From Streptomyces sp. KL109B (GTDB taxonomy: Bacteria; Actinomycetota; Actinomycetes; Streptomycetales; Streptomycetaceae), in contig NZ_JASERL010000014.1 of the NCBI RefSeq assembly GCF_030766935.1, positions 124,001 to 188,000 of the forward strand: a DNA stretch of 64,000 nucleotides. Reading direction: 5' to 3'. The position numbers and the translations under genes were made by a program. Shown here piece by piece: positions 57,746 through 64,000 of the stretch. Position 1 is the first letter of the stretch, and every line of letters begins with the position of its first letter. Under the pieces are notes generated by a model that was not told the origin of the DNA, searched no databases, and was given only the letters and a program-made list of their open reading frames with translations.

Positions 57746-58954
57746 ATGGCAGTGGTCAAGAACCCCACCGTGCTCCGCCGGTTGCGGTACGGGAACGTGG
57801 AGCGGGTCCTCCAGGTGCTGCGCAGGCAGGGCCCCAGCAGCAGGGCCGATGTGGGCACCGCCACAGGGCTCTCCCGCACCACGCTCTCCGGCATCGTCGG
57901 ACAGCTCCTCGCCGACGGCGTCGTCACCGAGGAACCCGCCGGCCCGCCCTCGGGCCGGGGCCGCCCCGTGCACCGGCTCACCCTCAACCCGCGGTCCGCC
58001 CAGGCGGTCGGCATCGAGGTGGGCCGCGAGCGCATCACGGTCGCGATCGCCAACGCGGCGCACGAAGTCACCGCCTTCGCCGGCACCCACCACGCACTGC
58101 GCTCCCCGGACCGTGAACAGGCGGGCGCCGCACTGGAGTTGCTGCGCAACCTCGCCGCACGCGAAGGCATCGACCTCGCCGGACTCGGCGGCGTCGGTAT
58201 CGGCACACCGGGGCCCGGAGACACCACGGAGCGCCGCAGGACCGTCGCCGACGCGGTCGCCGAGGCCCTCGACGTACCGGTCCTCGCCGACAACAACACC
58301 CGGCTCGCCGCCCTCGGCGAGGCCATCTGGGGCGCGGCCCGCGGCGCGGGCGACGCCCTGCACGTCACGCTCTCGTACGGCATCGGCGGCGGGCTCGTCG
58401 CCGGTGGACTGCTGTTCCGGGGAGCGCGGGGCGCGGCCGGCGAGCTCGGACACATCAGCGTCGACCCGGACGGGGCGCGCTGTTGGTGCGGCGGGCACGG
58501 CTGCCTGGAGCAGGTCGCCGCGGTGCCCGCGCTGCTGCGGGCGGCCGGGCGGCGCAGCTGGGGCCGGTTCACACAGGCGCTCGCGGACGGCGAGGAGGCC
58601 GAGCGGGCCGCCGTGGAACGCGCGGCGCACGCCGTCGGCCGCGCCCTCGCCGCCGCCTCAAGCACCGCCGACCCGCGCCGCGTCGTCATCGGCGGCGAGC
58701 TCGCCGAGCTCGGCCCCGTCTTCCTCGGCCCCGTCGAGAACGCCTTCCGCCACTACACACCCACCCGCGTCCACCGCGGCGTGGAACTCGTCCCGGCGGC
58801 GCTCGGCGAACGCTCCGGCGCCCTCGGCGCGCTCGCCCTCGTCTTCCACGAGTCACCACTGCTCGCGGGGTACTCGACGCAGGACACCGCGGCACGCGAC
58901 ACGGAAGCCGACGGGACCTCCGACGCGGAAGCCGCCGCCACCCACGCCTCGTAA
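57746..58954 (+). CDS. ROK family transcriptional repressor
   Basis: A 402-residue ROK regulator. The winged helix-turn-helix (about 15-75) contains RADVGTATGLSRTTLSGIVG. The sugar-kinase-like ROK domain (about 85-370) carries LADNNTRLAALGEAIWG, LSYGIGGGLVAGG and the zinc motif CWCGGHGCLEQ (C-x-C-G-x-x-G-C-x-E, about 247-257). The C-terminal ~30 residues are a disordered acidic tail. The kinase-type ATP motif is incomplete, as in regulators. ATG 57746 follows GGGGAG. It lies between a sugar porter and a sulfatase-FGE pair and probably represses both in the absence of a sulfated sugar. Confidence 0.88.
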   Translation: MAVVKNPTVLRRLRYGNVERVLQVLRRQGPSSRADVGTATGLSRTTLSGIVGQLLADGVVTEEPAGPPSGRGRPVHRLTLNPRSAQAVGIEVGRERITVAIANAAHEVTAFAGTHHALRSPDREQAGAALELLRNLAAREGIDLAGLGGVGIGTPGPGDTTERRRTVADAVAEALDVPVLADNNTRLAALGEAIWGAARGAGDALHVTLSYGIGGGLVAGGLLFRGARGAAGELGHISVDPDGARCWCGGHGCLEQVAAVPALLRAAGRRSWGRFTQALADGEEAERAAVERAAHAVGRALAAASSTADPRRVVIGGELAELGPVFLGPVENAFRHYTPTRVHRGVELVPAALGERSGALGALALVFHESPLLAGYSTQDTAARDTEADGTSDAEAAATHAS

Positions 58955-59021
58955 CAACCACCGCACCTCGACACCGCACCCCGACCGAACACCCCCCTCG
59001 TACGATCCGAAAGGCCACGCC

Positions 59022-60509
59022 GTGCGCCACAACATGCTCTTCCTCATGACCGACCAGCACCGGGTCGACACCCTCGGCGCCTACGGCAACCCGCACGTGC
59101 GCACCCCGAACCTCGACCGGATCGCCGCCGAGGGCACCCGCTTCGACAGCTGCTACACACCCACCGCCATCTGCACCCCGGCCCGCGCCAGCCTGCTGAC
59201 AGGCGCGGCCCCCTTCCGGCACAAGCTGCTCGCCAACTACGAGCGGAACGTGGGGTACTTGGAGGATCTGGCCGACGACCAGTTCACCTTCGCCGAGCAG
59301 CTGAAGGGCGGCGGCTACAACCTCGGCCTCATGGGCAAGTGGCACGGCGGCGTGAAGCGCACCGCCGCCGACTACGGCTTCGAGGGCCCGAACCTGGAGG
59401 GCTGGCACAACCCGGTCGACCACCCCGACTACCTCGCCTACCTCAAGGAGAACGGCCTGCCCGAGTACGCCATCTCCGACCGGATGCGCGGCACCACCCC
59501 CAACGGCAGCCCCGGCAACCTCCTCGCGGCCCGCCTCCACCAGCCCGTCGAGGCCACCTTCGAGTACTACCTCGCGACCCGCACCATCGAAATGCTCCGC
59601 CGGTTCGCCGAGGACGAGAAGGGCGGCAAGGGCAACCCCTTCTTCCTCGCCACCCACTTCTTCGGCCCCCACCTGCCGTACATCCTGCCGAACGAGTACT
59701 TCGACATGTACGACCCGGAGCTCGTCGAACTGCCCGCCTCCATGGCCGAGACGTTCGCGAACAAGCCGCCCGTACAGAGCAACTACAGCCAGCTGTGGGC
59801 CTTCGACACCATGCCCCTCGAAGACAGCCGCAAGCTGATCGCCGCGTACTGGGGCTACGTCACCCTCATCGACGAGCAGATCGGCCGCATCATGCAGGCC
59901 GTGCGCGACCTCGGCCTCGACGAGCGCACCGCCGTCTGCTTCACCGCCGACCACGGCGAGTTCACCGGCGCCCACCGCCTGCACGACAAGGGCCCCGCCA
60001 TGTACGAGGACATCTACCGCATCCCCGGACTGCTCCGCGTCCCCGGCGGTGCGGCGGGCCAGGTGCGCGACGAGTTCGTGTCACTGACCGACTACACGGC
60101 GACCATCCTGGAGCTGGCCGGCGCCGACGCGAGCCCCGCCGTCGACAGCCGCAGCCTGCTCCCGATTGCGAACGGCGAGCACCCCGAGTGGGCCGAACAC
60201 CACCTCGCCGAGTACCACGGCCACCACTTCCCGTACCCTCAGCGCATGCTCCGGACGCGCCGCTACAAGCTGGTCGTGAACCCCGAGTCGCACAATGAGC
60301 TGTACGACCTCCAGGCCGACCCCGACGAGTTGCAGAACCGGTACGAGCACCCCGAGCTGCGCGAGGTGCGCACGGACCTGATGCACCGCCTGTACCACCT
60401 GCTGCGCGACCGCGGCGACAACTTCTACCACTGGATGACCCCGATGTACGACGTGCCGACCGACTACGACACGACGCTGTCCGCGTTCGAGTCCGAGGGC
60501 GTGGCGTGA
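59022..60509 (+). CDS. formylglycine-dependent sulfatase
   Basis: A 495-residue type I sulfatase. NMLFLMTDQHRVDTLGAYG (about 4-22) gives the first metal site. The modification sequence CTPARASLLTG (about 49-59) has the Cys that becomes formylglycine. GKWHGG and FGPHLPYILP follow, and FTADHGEFTGAHRLHDKGPAMYED (about 308-331) supplies the other calcium ligands. There is no signal peptide, so it is cytoplasmic and should act on imported sulfated compounds. GTG 59022 follows AAAGG; ATG 59034 is a possible alternative. Its stop overlaps the start of the FGE gene (GTGA). Confidence 0.92.
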   Translation: MRHNMLFLMTDQHRVDTLGAYGNPHVRTPNLDRIAAEGTRFDSCYTPTAICTPARASLLTGAAPFRHKLLANYERNVGYLEDLADDQFTFAEQLKGGGYNLGLMGKWHGGVKRTAADYGFEGPNLEGWHNPVDHPDYLAYLKENGLPEYAISDRMRGTTPNGSPGNLLAARLHQPVEATFEYYLATRTIEMLRRFAEDEKGGKGNPFFLATHFFGPHLPYILPNEYFDMYDPELVELPASMAETFANKPPVQSNYSQLWAFDTMPLEDSRKLIAAYWGYVTLIDEQIGRIMQAVRDLGLDERTAVCFTADHGEFTGAHRLHDKGPAMYEDIYRIPGLLRVPGGAAGQVRDEFVSLTDYTATILELAGADASPAVDSRSLLPIANGEHPEWAEHHLAEYHGHHFPYPQRMLRTRRYKLVVNPESHNELYDLQADPDELQNRYEHPELREVRTDLMHRLYHLLRDRGDNFYHWMTPMYDVPTDYDTTLSAFESEGVA

Positions 60510-61417
60510 AGAGCTGCTGCTCCCCGTCCCGCGACGGCGGCCCCTCGGGTGCCGCCGCCGCGGAACCGCTCGCACTCACCGTCACACCTCGCGAGGCGCC
60601 CGCCTACGACACACGTGTCACGCTCCCCGGCGGCACCTTCCGCATGGGCAACGAGGACGCCGAAGCCAACCCCGGCGACGCGGAGGGGCCGGTGCGCTCC
60701 GTGCGCGTGAAGGCGTTCGCCATCGACGTGTACGCCGTCACCACCGCCCGCTTCGCCGCCTTCGTCGAGGCGACCGGGCACCGCACCGAGGCCGAACGCT
60801 TCGGCTGGAGCTACGTGTTCGCGAAGTTCCTCCCCGGCCACCTGCGGAAGATCTCGCCGCGCCCCGACGCCACCCCGTGGTGGTGCGGCGTGGAGGGCGC
60901 CACGTGGCGCGCCCCGGAGGGCCCCGGCAGCGACCTCGAAGGCCGCTGGGACCACCCGGTCACCCACGTCGGCTGGGCGGACGCCGTCGCCTTCGCGAAG
61001 TGGGCGGGCGGCCGGCTGCCCACCGAGGCCGAGTGGGAGTACGCGGCCCGCGGCGGCCTCGACCAGGCCCGCTACGCCTGGGGCGACGAACTCACCCCCG
61101 ACGGCGCGCACATGTGCAACATCTGGCAGGGCACCTTCCCCACCAAGAACACGGAGGACGACGGCTACGCGGGCACGGCCCCCGTCCACGCGTACCAGGC
61201 CAACGGTTACGGCTTGTACAACGTCGCCGGAAACGTGTGGGAGTGGAACGCCGACCTGTGGCAGGCCGGCGGCGACCCCAACACCCGTGTCATGCGCGGC
61301 GGTTCCTACCTGTGCCACCACTCGTACTGCAACCGCTACCGCGTCGCCGCCCGCACCTCCAACACGGCGGACAGCACCTCGGGCAACACGGGGTTCCGGG
61401 TGGCCTATTCGGTCTGA
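60506..61417 (+). CDS. formylglycine-generating enzyme (sulfatase maturase)
   Basis: A 303-residue FGE/SUMF1-type protein. PGGTFRMGNEDAEANPGDAEGP near the N terminus, WDHPVTHVGWADAVAFAKWAGGRLPTEAEWEYAARGG in the middle, and VWEWNADLW are the family hallmarks. The two active-site cysteines that bind copper are in GGSYLCHHSYCNRYRVAAR (about 271 and 276), corresponding to the pair known in S. coelicolor FGE. It oxidises the Cys of CTPAR in the sulfatase to formylglycine. It is translationally coupled to that sulfatase (GTGA overlap), indicating a dedicated maturase. An early CC pair in the first ten residues is not part of the active site. Confidence 0.93.
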   Translation: MKSCCSPSRDGGPSGAAAAEPLALTVTPREAPAYDTRVTLPGGTFRMGNEDAEANPGDAEGPVRSVRVKAFAIDVYAVTTARFAAFVEATGHRTEAERFGWSYVFAKFLPGHLRKISPRPDATPWWCGVEGATWRAPEGPGSDLEGRWDHPVTHVGWADAVAFAKWAGGRLPTEAEWEYAARGGLDQARYAWGDELTPDGAHMCNIWQGTFPTKNTEDDGYAGTAPVHAYQANGYGLYNVAGNVWEWNADLWQAGGDPNTRVMRGGSYLCHHSYCNRYRVAARTSNTADSTSGNTGFRVAYSV

Positions 61418-61534
61418 TCCGGCCCGACGGGAACCCGATGCCGGATGCACACAGTGGTTGACGCCACGGGTCGCGTCCGGCTTTCCTGATCGCTGTGGCC
61501 ACCGCACGGTGGCCGGGCGCGGACGGGGGACCGG

Positions 61535-64000
61535 ATGGGCATCGCGGACGAGGTCAGGTCGGTCCGCTTCGGCAGCTCGCTCTCGGCGCAGCAGCTCTTC
61601 ACCAACCGGCACAGCGAGACCGCCGCCCTCCTCGCCAAGGCCGACGAGGTCCGCGCGGCGCGCCTCGTCGACCCCGACCTCAACCTCGGTCTGCGCGAAC
61701 CCAGGCGCAACGTGCTGGTCTTCCACGGCGCGGGCGGCATCGGTAAGACCCGGCTCAGCGCCGAGTGCGAGCGCCTCTTCGGCCTGCGGCCCGAACCGGG
61801 CGGCACCCGGCGGGCCGCCATCCGCATCGACTTCTCCGAACCCTCGGCGCGCGACCCCGAGCTGTACCTGCTCGCCCTGCGCGCCGGACTGGCACGTTTG
61901 GCGCCGTCGTTCCCCGCCTTCGACACCTGCCTCGCCCTGTACTGGACCCGCAGGCACCCGGGCGCCTCGCTGCACGAATTCGTCCACCAACAGTCCCTGC
62001 TCGGCGGGCTCGTCGACCGGGAGGCCCTCGCGGGCAACCTGCGGAACTTCGCCACCGGCCTCCTCGACAGCGCGGGACCCGTGGTCGGCGGCGCGACCCG
62101 CGCCCTCGCCGTGACCTGGGAAGCGATCCGGCACGCCCGGCAGACACGAACGCTGGAACGCGAATGCCCCTGGTTCACGGCCTGCGTACAGGAGGAGGAC
62201 CTGGAGGAACTGCGGCTGCACCTGCCGCTGCTGCTCGGCTGGGACCTCGCCCGGCTGCAACGCCACGGCGACGTCGACGTCCTGCTCTGCCTCGACACCT
62301 TCGAGCACGTCTCGCACGGCGCGCACCGCGCCCGCCGCGGCGACCTGGAGGACACCGTCGCCCGCAGCATCTTCCACCTGCCCTCCGTCACCGCCCTGCT
62401 CACCACCCGCAACCGACTCGACTGGGGCTCCGAACTCCGCGCCGCCACCTTCGAGTACGCGGGTCCGACGGACTGGCCCGGCCTGGTGGCGGAGACGGGC
62501 GGCGACCAGTACCGGGTGGGCGAGCTGTCCGCGCCGGACTGCGAGGACTACCTCAGCGGCTGCCTCCTCAACCCCGACGGCACACCGGCCGTCCCGGCGC
62601 CGCTGCGCGCCTCCATCGCCGCCATGTCCGCGGGCCTCCCGCTCTACCTGGACGTCGCCGCCCAGCACTTCCGCAACCTGGCCACACGCGGCCGCACGCC
62701 CACCGCCGACGACTTCGCGCGCGGGCTGCCGCAGATCGTCGTACGGATGATGGAGGACCTGGACGACGACGAGGCCGACCTGCTGCGCACGGCGGCCCTC
62801 CTCGGCGTCTTCGACCGCGAGACACTCCACGTCGCGCTGCCGGGGCTGCGCGCCGCCGCGATCGAACGGTTCCTGGAGCGCGGTTTCGTCACCGTACGAG
62901 GCGATGGTCTGCACTCCGTGCACGAACTGCTGCAGACGTCGGTGCGGGTGCACGACGCGGCGACGTCCAGCCCTTGGTCACCGGAGGAGTGGCGGGAGGC
63001 GGAGGGGCGGCTCGCGCACCATTGGGCATCCTGGCTCCAGGACCCGGCCTCGTCCCTGCGGCGCGACCGCCGCACTCACGCGCTGGCCTTCTGGCAACTG
63101 GCGAGCCTGTACGCCACGACCGATGTCGACGCCGATGCCCTGGCGCAGGTCATCATGCAGTTCGAGTCGCAGGGCGCCTGGGCCGCCATCGACGGCGCCC
63201 GAAGCCAGCCCGAGCCCCTCCTCACGGCCCGCGGCCATGCCTTGATGCACATCCTCGACGGCATTTTGGAGCGCCATGTCGGAACGGTGGAGGAGGCACT
63301 CGACCGCTACACCCTGGCTCATCGCTCGCCCGACCTCACCGGGGACATGCGCCGGCTGGCGTGCCAATGTCTGGGCGGCGCGTACGCAATGCGGCACGGC
63401 GACGCCGGCGCGCTCTACCGCGAGGTCATCGAAGGGGCGGACAGCGGCGACTGGCTGGCGCCCGTCGCGCGGTCCTCGCTCGCGAACTGGCTCAGCCGCC
63501 GCGGCGACCTCGTAGGAGCGCTCGCCACCGCGCGGACGATCGAGAGCCAGGGAGACGGCGAGGCCGCCAAACGGCAGTCCGACTACCGGCGTTGGGAGCA
63601 GATCGGAGGAATCCTCCTGCACGCAGGACAGTTCGACGAGAGTGTCACCGCGTTCGAGCGGTCCCGGCAGGCCGCGCTGGCGGAGGGCTCCCCGCTGATG
63701 ACGGCCACCGCCACCCGCCACGTCGCCCTCGCCTCCTGCTGGAGCCGGCCCGCCGGCGCGCTGACGATCATCGACCGCGCGGAGGCGCTCAATCGCGAAC
63801 TCGGCCAGAAGGTGGGCGTCGCCCAGTGCCTCACGTCACGCGCGGTCGCCCTCACGGGAACCGTTCCCCTCGGCGTCGTCGACACCCTCCTCGACGAGGC
63901 ACATGCGACGTTCCTCGACGGCGGCTTCGAAAACGATGCGCTCGCCCCGCTGGCCGTCGCGGTCTTCGCCGCCGCCGTCGACCACGACCCCACCCTCGCC
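61535..64000 (+). CDS. STAND-type NTPase with C-terminal helical repeats (incomplete at right edge)
   Basis: An open frame of exactly 822 codons from ATG 61535 to the end of the window; the stop lies outside. Walker A is VLVFHGAGGIGKTRL (about 61-75) and Walker B is DVDVLLCLDTFEHV (about 246-259). An arginine-finger/sensor-like LLTTRNRLDWG follows (about 289-299), and then a winged-helix-like region (about 410-470), the order seen in STAND (NACHT/NB-ARC-like) NTPases. From about residue 500 on the sequence is alpha-helical and repetitive, TPR-like. No N-terminal effector domain is recognisable beyond ~50 residues. Such proteins serve as signal-dependent regulators or in anti-phage defence; nothing here decides between the two. 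Confidence 0.75.
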   Translation, partial: MGIADEVRSVRFGSSLSAQQLFTNRHSETAALLAKADEVRAARLVDPDLNLGLREPRRNVLVFHGAGGIGKTRLSAECERLFGLRPEPGGTRRAAIRIDFSEPSARDPELYLLALRAGLARLAPSFPAFDTCLALYWTRRHPGASLHEFVHQQSLLGGLVDREALAGNLRNFATGLLDSAGPVVGGATRALAVTWEAIRHARQTRTLERECPWFTACVQEEDLEELRLHLPLLLGWDLARLQRHGDVDVLLCLDTFEHVSHGAHRARRGDLEDTVARSIFHLPSVTALLTTRNRLDWGSELRAATFEYAGPTDWPGLVAETGGDQYRVGELSAPDCEDYLSGCLLNPDGTPAVPAPLRASIAAMSAGLPLYLDVAAQHFRNLATRGRTPTADDFARGLPQIVVRMMEDLDDDEADLLRTAALLGVFDRETLHVALPGLRAAAIERFLERGFVTVRGDGLHSVHELLQTSVRVHDAATSSPWSPEEWREAEGRLAHHWASWLQDPASSLRRDRRTHALAFWQLASLYATTDVDADALAQVIMQFESQGAWAAIDGARSQPEPLLTARGHALMHILDGILERHVGTVEEALDRYTLAHRSPDLTGDMRRLACQCLGGAYAMRHGDAGALYREVIEGADSGDWLAPVARSSLANWLSRRGDLVGALATARTIESQGDGEAAKRQSDYRRWEQIGGILLHAGQFDESVTAFERSRQAALAEGSPLMTATATRHVALASCWSRPAGALTIIDRAEALNRELGQKVGVAQCLTSRAVALTGTVPLGVVDTLLDEAHATFLDGGFENDALAPLAVAVFAAAVDHDPTLA

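Noticed and set aside
57690..59021. Sulfatase frame extended upstream over the ROK gene
   Set aside because: Out-of-frame shadow of the ROK gene; the sulfatase fold starts at NMLFLMTDQ.
1..64000. tRNA, rRNA, prophage or complete insertion sequence
   Set aside because: Nothing resembling tRNA cloverleaves, rRNA, integrase, transposase or phage structural genes was seen while reading both strands.

Overview
The window is high-GC actinobacterial DNA, almost certainly a Streptomyces chromosome. The evidence is strong G/C bias at third codon positions, GTG/ATG starts behind GGAGG-type Shine-Dalgarno sites, many 4-base ATGA/GTGA stop-start overlaps, several probable leaderless starts, and typical families (DUF5709, mycothiol-type DinB, MHS transporters, PucR, ROK, LtrA). 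I saw no rRNA, tRNA, CRISPR array, prophage or intact insertion sequence. About 53 genes or gene remnants account for nearly all of the 64 kb.

Layout. 1-9.3 kb: the 5' part of a LuxR-type AAA regulator, a MarR regulator coupled to a large FUSC membrane protein, a stand-alone cytochrome oxidase subunit I (ctaD-like) with a small membrane partner, a divergent AraC/MFS pair and a secreted protein. 9.5-10.8 kb: DUF5709, a 56-residue membrane protein and a DUF1232 protein. 10.8-15.9 kb: a shikimate/quinate module (MHS transporter, TetR, AroE-type dehydrogenase, two-domain QuiC-type 3-dehydroshikimate dehydratase) with a related operator in front of both transcription units. 15.9-24.1 kb: DinB, a glutaminase-STAS-cNMP-like fusion, PobA (a second route to protocatechuate), an HTH protein resembling the telomere-associated Tap family, dienelactone hydrolase, a hypothetical protein and LtrA. 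24.1-24.5 kb: a 380-base gap rich in perfect hairpins, a possible non-coding RNA. 24.5-27.5 kb: DinB, cyclase and a ThDP enzyme.

27.7-34.6 kb: one long minus-strand operon for a hydantoin-like compound: NCS1 permease, hydantoinase/oxoprolinase, two DUF917 (S-methyl-thiohydantoin desulfurase family) proteins and a PucR regulator. 34.7-36.0 kb: a broken TIGR03086 gene, a cupin and a VOC protein. 36.2-38.8 kb: a Tat-exported GH127 glycosidase. 38.9-51 kb: an organosulfonate (taurine) block: sodium symporter + DUF3311, YtcJ-like amidohydrolase, sulfoacetaldehyde acetyltransferase Xsc, IclR, MocR (TauR-like), alanine dehydrogenase, taurine-pyruvate-type aminotransferase and an APC permease. 51.0-52.2 kb: a graveyard of three broken genes (GntR, deacetylase-like, MmgE/PrpD). 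52.3-56.2 kb: CehA-type PHP hydrolase, class V aminotransferase and DUF89/ARMT1. 56.2-61.4 kb: sugar porter, ROK regulator, and a sulfatase coupled to its own formylglycine-generating enzyme. 61.5 kb to the right edge: a large STAND-type NTPase, open at the edge.

Read together, this is a catabolic accessory region. Three themes recur: aromatic precursors funnelled to protocatechuate, nitrogen/sulfur ring compounds (hydantoin/thiohydantoin), and sulfur release from sulfonates and sulfate esters. Most modules carry their own regulator and a visible candidate operator. A dispersed 46-base repeat with a conserved core occurs three times at module boundaries. The most useful leads are the structured gap at 24.2-24.47 kb, the taurine block with an added amidohydrolase and transporter, the paired DUF917 operon, the Tap-like gene, and the shared TetR operator.
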